From: Pirellulaceae bacterium
GTDB taxonomy: Bacteria; Planctomycetota; Planctomycetia; Pirellulales; Pirellulaceae
Assembly: GCA_020852965.1 (NCBI GenBank)
Contig: JADYZV010000178.1
Location: 1 to 40,900, forward strand
DNA length: 40,900 bases
Reading direction: 5' to 3'
Shown here: piece by piece, positions 16,731 to 24,830 of the stretch
Numbering within the stretch: position 1 is the first letter of the stretch
How the letters are laid out: each line of letters starts with the position of its first letter
The notes under the pieces: generated by a model
What the model was told of the DNA's origin: nothing
Seen by the model: only the letters and a program-made list of their open reading frames with translations
Databases searched by the model: none
Translations under genes and position numbers: made by a program

Positions 16731-18529
16731 GTTTGCGCGGCCTCGACTTCTTCGCGCACGTTGAATTCGAGCTTCCATTGCTGGTCGTCGCGAGTGCTCT
16801 TGCAATACAATTCAAAGACCCCCAACTCCGACACGCGACTGTGGAAGCGGACCGGTACGAATCCCTCCTCGGGAGCTTCGGCCACGTCGAGCGTGAGTTC
16901 CATAGGTGCCGTCTCGACCAGCTCGGTTTCGTCCCAGTCACGCAGAGTCGTCCCGACCGCATCCTGTTTGCGATCGGCGGCGGCAAAGAATCGAAACTTG
17001 GCCTCGCGCCCGACGACTAGTCCAATCTCACGACCCGGGACATCCAGCTCGCTCCCCTCCTCCATACCGAACGGCACCACACAGACGGCTTGCAGAGGTC
17101 GCGGCATTCCAGGAATCGCCAGCCCTGCCGATTCGACTCCCACGTAATAGCTGCGCGCCGTGCCACCACGAATGCGCACGCCGCCGAATTGTTTGGTCCA
17201 ACCGTAATGCGCCGCGCCCCGCGCCACGGCAAAGTCTAAATCGTCGACCATTCCTAGAATTTGTGGTGTGGTTTCATGGCGGTCGCTACCGCGCAGCCCG
17301 GTGACTACTGCGCTCAGACGTTGCCGTAACGCTTCGGATTTGAAGACACCCCCATTGAGCATCAACAACATCCGCGCATCGTGCGGGATGTCATTGCGGG
17401 CCAGAAAGGCAGCCAAGTGCCGCGTGATGGCGGTGTCGGATTCGAATGGAAGCCCCAATTCTTGAAAGCCGGATTGCGTCCCACGCAGCGGTCGTGCATC
17501 GACTTCGACGATGGGTAAAAAACCATCGACGAGCAGCGATTGTACCTCTTCGCGAGTTAGCTCAACGCTGACGGTGCCACCAATCAATTTGGAACCGCGC
17601 CCGAGTACTGAGACCGTCTCGGTTGTTTTACCATCGCTGGCAAGCAACGATTCTTTGGCGCGACGACAACTATGCCACAGCGCGATCGATTGCCAGGCGT
17701 TGAGCTTGGTACCCTGCGCGGCAAACTTCTGCGCAACGTGGTGGGCTAGGGCCAAGTCCATGTTGTCCCCACCGACCAGTAGGTGGTCGCCGACCGCCAA
17801 TCGTCGCAGTACCAACTCTCCCTGCTCTTGTTCGGCGCGGACCAAGGTGAAATCGGTAGTGCCTCCACCGACGTCGCAGACGAGCAGGCAATCTCCTTCG
17901 CGCATGACCTTGCGCCAATTATCACCCGACTGTTCTAGCCAATGATAGACGGCGGCTTGCGGTTCTTCGAGCAGGATGAAATCGACGGGCAGACCAGCGG
18001 CCAATGCCGCTTCGCGCGTGAGCTCCCGCGCGGCCATGTCAAACGAGGCGGGGACGGTGAGTGTCACCAATTGTTCCGACAGCGGCGCGTCGGGGAACTG
18101 AGTTTGCCAGGTATCGACCAGTTGCCGCAATAACAATTTGCAGGCAACCACCGGCGAAAATTTCGTGACGTCCGCATCGCTCCCCCACGGCAAAATCGGC
18201 GCATGCCGGTCGACCCCCGCATGGCACAGCCAACTCTTGGCTGCCGCAATAGTGCGATCGGGGCGCTCGGCAGAAATCCCTCGCGCGTAGCTTCCCTGCA
18301 CCGTGGGATAGTCGGGTAAGCCGGGAACCGTGAGCGTCCCCGATGCACTCTCTTCGGCGGTAGGGACGTACAAAAAGCTCGGCAGGCTGGTCGACGACTC
18401 GGTCTGCTGGGGTGCGGTAACCTGTTCGAGCTTCAGCAGCTCGATGGCCGGTCGTTGGTCGGAGAGTTCGGTGTAGGCGACGACACAGTTGGTTGTCCCC
18501 AGATCGATTCCGATGGAATATTTTTTCAT
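16727..18529 (-). CDS. Hsp70-like ATPase, short form
   Basis: DnaK-superfamily protein of 600 residues starting MKKYSIGIDLGTTNCVVAY. The ATG at 18529 puts the first phosphate loop at residues 7-14, where Hsp70 proteins have it; the upstream ATG at 18559 adds ten residues without homology. The second loop CDVGGGTTDFTLV is intact, as is the adenosine-side motif LMLNGGVFKSEALRQRL. The C-terminus after about residue 480 is a short beta-rich domain ending WKLEFNVREE, parallel to the matching WKLEFDVRG region of the longer paralogue. A helical lid like that of DnaK is missing. It overlaps the next Hsp70 by four bases, so the two are presumably made together and may form a pair. A DUF2760 gene lies upstream, as in related genomes. 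Confidence 0.92.
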   Translation of the reverse strand: MKKYSIGIDLGTTNCVVAYTELSDQRPAIELLKLEQVTAPQQTESSTSLPSFLYVPTAEESASGTLTVPGLPDYPTVQGSYARGISAERPDRTIAAAKSWLCHAGVDRHAPILPWGSDADVTKFSPVVACKLLLRQLVDTWQTQFPDAPLSEQLVTLTVPASFDMAARELTREAALAAGLPVDFILLEEPQAAVYHWLEQSGDNWRKVMREGDCLLVCDVGGGTTDFTLVRAEQEQGELVLRRLAVGDHLLVGGDNMDLALAHHVAQKFAAQGTKLNAWQSIALWHSCRRAKESLLASDGKTTETVSVLGRGSKLIGGTVSVELTREEVQSLLVDGFLPIVEVDARPLRGTQSGFQELGLPFESDTAITRHLAAFLARNDIPHDARMLLMLNGGVFKSEALRQRLSAVVTGLRGSDRHETTPQILGMVDDLDFAVARGAAHYGWTKQFGGVRIRGGTARSYYVGVESAGLAIPGMPRPLQAVCVVPFGMEEGSELDVPGREIGLVVGREAKFRFFAAADRKQDAVGTTLRDWDETELVETAPMELTLDVAEAPEEGFVPVRFHSRVSELGVFELYCKSTRDDQQWKLEFNVREEVEAAQT

Positions 18530-18605
18530 GCGTATACTCGATAGGATGTATGTGCCCAAACATAAGCGTCAAGTCTTACTCAGCAACCGTGGCTAACATT
18601 CCTAC

Positions 18606-18966
18606 TTATCCAAGTAGTCTTTTAATAGCAGGAATATCGGCTTTGTCCTTGTCGCGACCCGATGAAGACTTGTTGAGCAGTAAGTCTTTCAAGCTGAGGA
18701 CCGGCACCGACATTCCCTCAATTTCAACATCAACCGCGACTTCCACGCGTCAGGAAAGTCAACACCAGAAAGCGAGGTCAGGATATCAATGCGCTGCGGA
18801 GGCAGTCCAACTTGAAAAACGATGTCAGGAGTCGAAAAATCGTCGACGCTAATTTGAGATGTCGGAGCGCCAAAAGCAACAAGTGCCGACCACACATCAT
18901 CATCAAACGCTCTGCCGGACTCGCTCCGATCGGTTCTCGATCGTCAGACGCTTCGTTCAGAGTCAT
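18606..18966 (-). pseudogene. Remnant of a nucleotidyltransferase and its small partner gene
   Basis: Decayed locus between two minus-strand genes. The 3' part reads WSALVAFGAPTSQISVDDF...VFQVGLPPQRIDILTSLSG...FPDAWKSR, then shifts frame near 18738 to VDVEIEGMSVPVLSLKDLLLNKSSSGRDKDKADIPAIKRLL and a TAA at 18606. This is the C-terminal half of a MNT/DUF6036-type nucleotidyltransferase as I remember the family. The N-terminal GS-x-D-x-D catalytic part is missing. Just upstream, in another frame, MTLNEASDDREPIGASPAERL resembles the start of the small protein often found before such genes. A deletion probably fused the two. No product is expected. Confidence 0.5.
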
Positions 18967-19070
18967 TTTTTGAATGATGCCGCGATTAGAATATTGATAA
19001 TTTTCCATAGCTTCGATTATAGCATTAAAACTGACCTAACCTAGTTGTTGGTTGATGTAGAATTGCCCAA

Positions 19071-19613
19071 CTACTGCACGTCCACTTCTACCGGTGCAAT
19101 GATGAGTGCGTCGCTGGCTTGGCCGCTCCAGTTGGGCAGTTCGCAACGCGTGGCCTGCCAACCCCGATGCGCAATGACACCCGAGTCACCTTGCGATTTG
19201 CCAACACGACGCAAGCGGGCGGGCGAACTCTCACCAACGAGTGGAATGGTTTCGCCTTCGGGGCTGGTCGCGAGTGGTTCAATCGCAAACATACGTGTTA
19301 GCGACTTATTGCAATCGCGCAGAACTTCGCGCGCGGCGGCTCCAATTTGTGCATCGTCGAATTCGTCCAGCGATTCGTGGACGAGGTCGAGTAGTCGCGA
19401 TTCGCGTTGTAGCGTGCTCAGCAGAGTGAGTGCTTCACTGCGAGTGGGCAGAGCTGCTTTGGTGGGAGTCTTTGCCGCTGGAGCGTCTGCGGTGGCGGGC
19501 AGCGGCAGTTTCTTATCGACTGGCGCATCGGACAATGCGAGCCTCAGTCGCTCAGCACTGTTGCGATTAAAAAGAGCTGCAAAGAAAGCTCGAAATGCTA
19601 CGCCTAAGGCCAT
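19071..19613 (-). CDS. DUF2760 family protein
   Basis: Protein of 180 residues and unknown biochemical role. The N-terminus MALGVAFRAFFAALFNR is a short hydrophobic/aromatic helix that may associate with membrane. After it come an Ala/Pro/Lys-rich linker (about 30-52) and a conserved C-terminal domain with LLSTLQRESRLLDLVHESL, DDAQIGAAAREVLRDC and the late RGWQATRCELPNW segment. This order matches DUF2760, whose genes are usually next to Hsp70/DUF3731 genes. Here it lies upstream of both Hsp70 genes on the same strand, separated from them by the nucleotidyltransferase remnant, which probably inserted into an older operon. A role as co-factor of the Hsp70 pair is inferred from this linkage only. 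Confidence 0.85.
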   Translation of the reverse strand: MALGVAFRAFFAALFNRNSAERLRLALSDAPVDKKLPLPATADAPAAKTPTKAALPTRSEALTLLSTLQRESRLLDLVHESLDEFDDAQIGAAAREVLRDCNKSLTRMFAIEPLATSPEGETIPLVGESSPARLRRVGKSQGDSGVIAHRGWQATRCELPNWSGQASDALIIAPVEVDVQ

Positions 19614-19720
19614 CGCCTCGATCCTCGGTTGGTGAAATGGAGAAATTGTTAAGTTGAAGTCGTGCCGATCGCTCGGGTGGGGTTTCAGGCTTGGTGGTTT
19701 CTAGTTGCAAAACTTCGGCT

Positions 19721-19741
19721 CCTGCCAGGCAAGCTGGCAGG
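19721..19741 (-). terminator. Hairpin after the S41 protease gene
   Basis: Eight-base arms CCTGCCAG and CTGGCAGG around a five-base loop lie about 40 bases past the S41 protease stop. On the minus strand the stem is followed by GAGCCGAAGTTTTGC, a poor T-tract, so termination would be weak. It may instead be a repeat element. Confidence 0.4.
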
Positions 19742-19777
19742 GGGACAAGCAGAACGGCGAGAAGTGTGCTGTTGGAT

Positions 19778-21067
19778 TCATTGTTTGGATAACACTTGTT
19801 GCAGGTAGTCGACGGCCATCTTGAGCTGCGGATCCCCGGCTAGCCGCGGAGCGGGTGGGCGCTCGGTGGCAGTCATCAGTCGAGGATCGCCCCGATGGCG
19901 CCAGCGGAGGTGCAAGTAGAGTTCTTCGAGGTCGCCTAGCGGTCGAGTCAAATCAGGCTCGGGATGCACGCCCCACTCGTCCTCTGGAGTCATCTCTTCA
20001 CCGCGATGTATGTTCTTGCCGCTGGGGCGATAGAAGCGGGCGGTGGTGAACTTGAGCGCAGTCTGATCGTTTTCTAATTGGAAGACTTGTTGTACCGTCC
20101 CTTTTCCGTAGGATCGCTCACCCGCTACTTTTGCACGTCCCAGATCTTGCAGGCAACCAGCCATGATCTCGCTGGCCGAAGCCGAGTGGTCGTTGATCAT
20201 TACGATCATGGGGATCGACGGATCGAGCGACAGTCCTGGATCTGCACGGAACTCGTGTAGGAGACGATTATTTCGGCCACGTGTGCTGACCACCGTACCG
20301 TGGTCGAGCAGCATATCGCACAACTCGACCGCTGCCGGCAGGAGGCCACCCGGATTGAAACGTAAATCGATGATGACCGCGCGGGCCGAACCTTTGATCG
20401 TAGACAAAGCCTTCTTTAACTCGCTGACCGTCTTTTCTCCGAACAGGGTGATGCGAATGTATGCGATGCGCGTATCCTCTTCCAAGAGATATTCCCAGCT
20501 CGAGTCGTGTCGAATGTGATCGCCATAGACCGAATCGACTTGGATATCGCCGCGATGAATGACAACGCTTAACGGTTGGGGCACACCGATCCGCTTGACT
20601 TGCAACGTGACCGGCTCTCCGATCGGGCCACGCATCAGTCCAGTGGCTTCGGTGGCCTGCAATCCTTCTGTCGATTGCTCGCCGATGCGTTCGATGACAT
20701 CTCCGGGCTGCATGCCGGCTGCGAAAGCAGGTGAGCCGGGAATGGGTGCCACGACAGTCAATTGCGGCACAGCGGGAGGACCTTCGATCAGAATCCCCAA
20801 ACCACCAAACTGCTGCTCGATTAACGAATGAAATTCTTCGTACTTGGCCGGTGGAATGAACTCCGAAAACGGATCGAGCTCGGAGACCATCCCTTTCATG
20901 GCCGCCATGTACAAATCTTGCGGATCGATCTCATCGACGTAATTGTCCTTAATCTTCACGATAGCGTAGCCGAGTTTGCCTGCATACTTGAGCCGCTCGG
21001 CTTGGAAGTAACAGGCCAAGCAGATGACCATCAAGGCAACCAGGATTTGCAAATTGCGAACCGGCAC
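19778..21067 (-). CDS. S41 family C-terminal processing peptidase with PDZ domain
   Basis: Membrane-anchored serine protease of 429 residues. An N-terminal hydrophobic segment (LQILVALMVICLACYF) acts as signal or anchor. Next come the tail-protease N-domain (YVDEIDPQDLYMAAMKGMVS), a PDZ domain with FGGLGILIEG and GMQPGDVIERIG, and the catalytic fold. Ser lies in DHSASASEIMAG (about residue 300) and Lys in ERSYGKGTVQQV, giving the Ser-Lys dyad of CtpA/Prc enzymes. Periplasmic trimming of unfolded or tagged proteins is the family role. The GTG at 21067 overlaps the stop of the SDR gene by one base (TAGTG); a TTG at 21073 is the alternative. The C-terminus past about residue 395 is family-specific and unremarkable. 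Confidence 0.93.
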   Translation of the reverse strand: MPVRNLQILVALMVICLACYFQAERLKYAGKLGYAIVKIKDNYVDEIDPQDLYMAAMKGMVSELDPFSEFIPPAKYEEFHSLIEQQFGGLGILIEGPPAVPQLTVVAPIPGSPAFAAGMQPGDVIERIGEQSTEGLQATEATGLMRGPIGEPVTLQVKRIGVPQPLSVVIHRGDIQVDSVYGDHIRHDSSWEYLLEEDTRIAYIRITLFGEKTVSELKKALSTIKGSARAVIIDLRFNPGGLLPAAVELCDMLLDHGTVVSTRGRNNRLLHEFRADPGLSLDPSIPMIVMINDHSASASEIMAGCLQDLGRAKVAGERSYGKGTVQQVFQLENDQTALKFTTARFYRPSGKNIHRGEEMTPEDEWGVHPEPDLTRPLGDLEELYLHLRWRHRGDPRLMTATERPPAPRLAGDPQLKMAVDYLQQVLSKQ

Positions 21068-21795
21068 TAGCAATAGCCTTGTGAAAGTGGTTTGATCACG
21101 AGCTCAGGGACATGTACCGTACTGGGTAGCGCCAACACGGCAAGTACCAGTTCGGCGACATGCTCAGGCTGCAAGATGCGTTGCCTGTGGGCTTCATCCA
21201 CAGGGGTCGGACGGTTTTCCAAGATGGGCGTGTTGACTTCGCCTGGGTAGACGTTGGTCACGCGCACTCCGTCGGGAGCCACTTCGTTGGCCACACATGT
21301 CCCCAGCGCCGTCATCGCAAACTTACTGGCCGAGTAGGCCACGCCACCGAGTGCAATGGCCCGCTTGCCGGCGATCGACGAGACGTTGAGTATCGTCCCT
21401 TCGCGGCGAGCGCGCATGGCGGGGAGGACGGCGTGTATGCAGTTGTAAGCTCCCGTGGCATTGATCGCCATTACCTGATCCCATTGTTCGGGGGACATGT
21501 CCGCGATGCTCCGCTGCTTGATATTCACTCCAGCCGCGTTGACCAAAATGTCGATTTGCCCAAGCTGCTCTACCGCCCACTTGAAAAAGTCATTGGTGCT
21601 GTTGCGCGAGGCCACGTCGATGGTATGCATCAGCATTGGTGTCCCGGATGCCGTTTCCTTAAGGGCTGATTCTCGACGGCCCCCGATGGCGACCTGAGCC
21701 CCGGCCGCGACCAGCCCCCGCGCAATGGCCTGTCCAATTCCAGTTCCCCCGCCTACCACCACGGTCTTCTTACCTGCCAAACCAGCCATTGTCAC
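21067..21795 (-). CDS. Short-chain dehydrogenase/reductase (SDR)
   Basis: Classical SDR of 242 residues, the standard size. The Rossmann nucleotide loop reads VVGGGTGIGQAIARGL (TGxxxGIG type, near residues 13-28). NAAG occurs as VNAAGVN, the catalytic Ser lies in NVSSIAG, and the Tyr-Lys pair is in YSASKFAM. GRRES after the second beta strand suggests NADP rather than NAD preference. The substrate cannot be read from the sequence. Start ATG at 21795; no strong Shine-Dalgarno. It is translationally coupled to the S41 protease gene downstream, an unusual pairing with no obvious functional link. Confidence 0.93.
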   Translation of the reverse strand: MTMAGLAGKKTVVVGGGTGIGQAIARGLVAAGAQVAIGGRRESALKETASGTPMLMHTIDVASRNSTNDFFKWAVEQLGQIDILVNAAGVNIKQRSIADMSPEQWDQVMAINATGAYNCIHAVLPAMRARREGTILNVSSIAGKRAIALGGVAYSASKFAMTALGTCVANEVAPDGVRVTNVYPGEVNTPILENRPTPVDEAHRQRILQPEHVAELVLAVLALPSTVHVPELVIKPLSQGYC

Positions 21796-22255
21796 CTCGT
21801 TGAAATCTTACATTATCGCGTAAATGAACGATAAACTTAATACTCCTTGCCACCGCAGAAACATGGCCAATCATTCTGTCGGCCATGATTCTGCCTGCAC
21901 CCCAAGTCGACTCAAGGCAGAATCACGGGGCAGAATGGTATGGTTACCCTGCCACGACTTACCGCATCGATTTCTGTCGAAACGGCGCGGGTGGAGCATG
22001 GTGGCGTTCTGCCCAGTGTTTCGAACGTTTTTGCTTGTCGCCATGTTCGAGATGCCTCACGCATTGTACCCGAGCTCCGATGGAGGCCCAGCCGTAACCG
22101 GACTCGCCACGAGATCCAACTTTCTGTACGGTAATTGGGCTATCGCCCAAATGGCTATTTCTGCCGACGACCGGTTAGCACTTGGACGAGGCACCAATAT
22201 GTCGAAAAGGGTCCGGTATGAATAAAAAGGCCAGTATGAGTAAAAGGATCGTGGC
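21796..22255. other. Divergent intergenic region with inverted repeats
   Basis: This 460-base gap separates the divergent SDR and lipoprotein genes, so it must hold both promoters; I cannot place them. Two features are visible. TTATCG and CGATAA (21813-21834) flank ten bases close to the SDR start. TGATTCTGCCT (21886-21896) and AGGCAGAATCA (21915-21925) are perfect arms, with further GGCAGAATGG and TTCTGCC fragments nearby, suggesting another repeat family. The open frame at 21824-22225 has no protein-like composition and is not called. Confidence 0.5.
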
Positions 22256-22897
22256 ATGCACAGGATTATGATCGGCGGCTTGATCGGCTGTGTGGCGGGC
22301 CTGAGCGGTTGCGGCACGCTAGGTAAAGGGTTCCCCACCTGGGAAAGCACCTTTGCGAAGACTTCGTTCAAATCGGCAGACGGTAAATCGGCAGACGGCC
22401 AATCGGCAGACGGCCAATCGGCGACAGGCTCAAGTTCAGCCAGCGACCCGCTGGCGGTCGACATCCCCGTCGCTCGGCCCACCGATCAGAGTCCAGTCAC
22501 TTTGGGCGCCGCAGTCAGCCGCACGCGGGTAGCACCTGGGGAACAAGTCATGCTGGTCGTGCGTTGCCAGACGGCGGAGCATTGGCATATCTATGCCGTC
22601 GATGGCCCTGTCGACGTGGGGGTGCCAACTCGGTTGAATTTGACACTTCCTGCGGGGATGACTCAGCCCTATCCGTGGCAGTTGCCGACTGCCGCTGTGG
22701 CTGCGTCTCCGTTGGGCGAAATCAGCACGTATGCTGGTGACTTTCGTTTCGTGATTCCGCTCCAAATCAGTCCGACGGCCCCGCTGGGTAAAATGGAACT
22801 ACAATGCGAGGTGGCCTACCAGGCATGCAGCGAATCGACCTGCTTGGCACCTGGTTCGCAGCACTTGGTGATCCCGCTGACGGTGCAGTCGCGATAG
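22256..22897 (+). CDS. Lipoprotein with DsbD N-terminal-like domain
   Basis: Probable lipoprotein of 213 residues: the signal MHRIMIGGLIGCVAGLSGC has a lipobox with Cys19. A repeat-built hydrophilic linker (KSADGKSADGQSADGQSA, about 39-56) leads to an immunoglobulin-like domain. That domain contains HWHIYAVDG, ISTYAGDFRFVIPLQIS and the pair CEVAYQACSESTCLAPG, which resembles the Cys region of the DsbD alpha domain that takes electrons from the membrane part. The transmembrane and thioredoxin parts of DsbD are absent, so this is a stand-alone domain; a periplasmic redox or binding role is likely. AAAGGATCG lies before the ATG at 22256. The next gene follows after four bases. Confidence 0.78.
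   Translation: MHRIMIGGLIGCVAGLSGCGTLGKGFPTWESTFAKTSFKSADGKSADGQSADGQSATGSSSASDPLAVDIPVARPTDQSPVTLGAAVSRTRVAPGEQVMLVVRCQTAEHWHIYAVDGPVDVGVPTRLNLTLPAGMTQPYPWQLPTAAVAASPLGEISTYAGDFRFVIPLQISPTAPLGKMELQCEVAYQACSESTCLAPGSQHLVIPLTVQSR
22370..22429 (+). repeat. 15-bp tandem repeat coding a Ser-Ala-Asp-Gly linker
   Basis: Units at 22370, 22385 and 22400 (AAATCGGCAGACGG type) are nearly identical, and a fourth at 22415 is degraded. Each unit codes five residues, KSADG or QSADG. The repeat sits between lipobox and domain, so length change alters only the linker. Confidence 0.85.
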
Positions 22898-22901
22898 TGG
22901 C

Positions 22902-24821
22902 TTGCAACTGGCGATCAGCGTCCACTTCTATCGGTATCGGAACGCAAGCGTGGCTCGACAAGCCAAATCGTCCTCTCCGCTCGATGCGATTGCCGTCGCT
23001 GTCTCGACAGGACTGATTATCGGCATGGTAGGGAGCTTGATTTTCTTTCTCATCGTCGCCTTTTATCGCGGCCAATACGATACCCGGCTGATGTATATCT
23101 TTGGTTTGTATACCGTGGCCACCGTGCTGATAGCTCGTATCGCCATCGACCATGGCCGAGCGTATGCCAATGCATTTAGTCTGCCGCTGGCGGTGGTTTC
23201 TATGCTATCCATGCTGCGCTTCGTGACCTTCAGTGGTCCGCTGGGACCGCTTAGCTGGATCGTCAATGTGGCATTGCTGGCGGTGGCTTGGTACTTGGCT
23301 GATCGCATTACGTTCGATTGCACGCAGGTCTCCGAGCGCGAGCGGAGCGTGCAACAAGGGCTGCTGCAGTCGCTAGGTATGCTCAAGTTGGAACGTGTCG
23401 CTTCACCCACCCAACTGCTCACAGCCGCTCCGGCCACAGCCACCGCCGCGACCAACGCCAATCGCCGCATTCGCAAACATAGTCCAGGAGTGTGGATTTT
23501 GTATTTTGCGCTACTGGCCATTCCACTCTTTGGATTGGGACAGCTTGCCATCCCGGCTGCCGACCAGCGTAGCCGCGCGTTTATGTTCTTGATTGTCTAT
23601 TTGGCCTGCGCGCTGAGTTTGTTGGTACTGACTGCGTTGCTCGGCATGCAACGCTACCTGCGACAGCGCGGCGTGGCCATGCCTGTCGAGATGGGCACGC
23701 GGTGGATCGGGATTGGCGTTGGAGCTGTGATGTTATTGTTGCTGCTGTGCTTGGTACTTCCACTACCCGGACGCAGCCTGGGGCTTATCGGTCTGCCGAG
23801 TTTTATTCAATCTCCCGAGGGGCTTTCGATGAGTCGCTGGGGTTGGGGGAAGGCAGGCCCCCAATCCGACGCCGGTGAGTCGTCGGAATCATCTCCACCG
23901 GCCTCAAGGCCCCCAGATAACGAGAAAGCCGCACCCGCTGCCAAGTCGAATGCTGACCCGAATCCTGATCCGAATGCCAAGTCGAGTGCTGAGTCGGACA
24001 ATGCAGCCCACAATCAATCCGCCGAGGTTGAGTCCGACGGCCAACGTCCATCCGATGGTAAACAGGCTCAAACTCAGCGCGAACAACGAAGGCCGTCCGA
24101 ACGGCAGCGTGAACAACCGCAACTCGAGCACGAGCACGAGCACGAGCGCGAGCACGAGCACGAGCACGAGCACGAGCGCGAGCACGAGCAGCAACAAAAT
24201 GAGCGTGAGCAGCAGCAGGAACAGCAGCGTGAAACGCGTGAGCCAAACGAGTCCGTGTCCCAACCAGCACCTGAACCAAAGAAGAGCTCGCCTCCAAGCT
24301 GGTTCGACAATTTGCCCAACAGCGTTGCCAACCTAATTAAATGGCTAACACTGGCCGTGTTGGCAATGATCATCGTCGTCTATCTGGTAACGCATCCAGG
24401 TGACATTGCTCGGCTGTGGCGTGAGCTACAAGCCTGGTGGGGCAAGCTGTGGGGAGGTCGCGGTCAGGGGAGTGCTCAGCCCACCGTAGAAACTGCCGAC
24501 GCTGAGGAGCGGTCCACCCGCCGCCCCTTTGCATCTTTTGCCAACCCGTTTGCGGGGCAGCTTAGCCGCTGGTCCCCCGCCGAGGTCGTTGTGCATTCGT
24601 TCGCCGCCTTGGAGGCCTGGGCCGCCGAGCGTGGTAGACCTCGTCGCGATCAAGAGACAACCGCCGAATTCGCAAGGCATATCGCTCGGGGCGTTCCGGC
24701 GGTCGCGGCCCCAGCCCAGCAAGCTGCCCAGATGTTAGATCAACTGATGTTCGCCGGCTGGCAGCCCCAACTGAGCGACGTACAGCCGCTGGCTGACCTA
24801 TGGCACGCTTTGGGCCGATAA
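22902..24821 (+). CDS. Membrane protein with charged repeat linker and DUF4129-like end
   Basis: Integral membrane protein of about 639 residues. The N-half has several hydrophobic helices (AVAVSTGLIIGMVGSLIFFL, LPLAVVSMLSMLRFV, WIVNVALLAVAWYL, and three or more between residues 190 and 305). Residues about 325-475 are hydrophilic, with Ser/Pro/Asn runs and an extreme Glu-His then Glu-Gln stretch. One more helix (LIKWLTLAVLAMIIVVYLV) precedes a C-terminal domain with HSFAALEAWAAERGRPRRDQETTAEFARHI, which matches DUF4129, usually found at the end of transglutaminase membrane proteins. No transglutaminase core is present. The start is uncertain: TTG at 22902 is four bases after the lipoprotein gene, while GTG at 22950 is equally placed before the first helix. 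It ends nine bases from convergent infC. Confidence 0.82.
   Translation: MQLAISVHFYRYRNASVARQAKSSSPLDAIAVAVSTGLIIGMVGSLIFFLIVAFYRGQYDTRLMYIFGLYTVATVLIARIAIDHGRAYANAFSLPLAVVSMLSMLRFVTFSGPLGPLSWIVNVALLAVAWYLADRITFDCTQVSERERSVQQGLLQSLGMLKLERVASPTQLLTAAPATATAATNANRRIRKHSPGVWILYFALLAIPLFGLGQLAIPAADQRSRAFMFLIVYLACALSLLVLTALLGMQRYLRQRGVAMPVEMGTRWIGIGVGAVMLLLLLCLVLPLPGRSLGLIGLPSFIQSPEGLSMSRWGWGKAGPQSDAGESSESSPPASRPPDNEKAAPAAKSNADPNPDPNAKSSAESDNAAHNQSAEVESDGQRPSDGKQAQTQREQRRPSERQREQPQLEHEHEHEREHEHEHEHEREHEQQQNEREQQQEQQRETREPNESVSQPAPEPKKSSPPSWFDNLPNSVANLIKWLTLAVLAMIIVVYLVTHPGDIARLWRELQAWWGKLWGGRGQGSAQPTVETADAEERSTRRPFASFANPFAGQLSRWSPAEVVVHSFAALEAWAAERGRPRRDQETTAEFARHIARGVPAVAAPAQQAAQMLDQLMFAGWQPQLSDVQPLADLWHALGR
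24126..24188 (+). repeat. GAGCAC hexanucleotide tract coding (Glu-His)n
   Basis: About ten GAGCAC/GAGCGC hexamers in a row code alternating Glu and His with two Arg. A Gln-rich CAG-type run follows to about 24230. Hexamer slippage changes length by two residues without a frameshift. Confidence 0.9.
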
Positions 24822-24830
24822 AAAACGCGG

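Noticed and set aside
19045-19635. Plus-strand frame of 196 codons
   Set aside because: Antisense to the DUF2760 gene; Ser/Arg/Ala-rich shadow.
21824-22225. Plus-strand frame of 133 codons in the divergent gap
   Set aside because: It covers inverted repeats, its composition is unlike the neighbours, and it has no start signal.
23803-24297. Minus-strand frame with Ala-Arg repeats
   Set aside because: Antisense to the (Glu-His)n tract; the repeat itself keeps all frames open.
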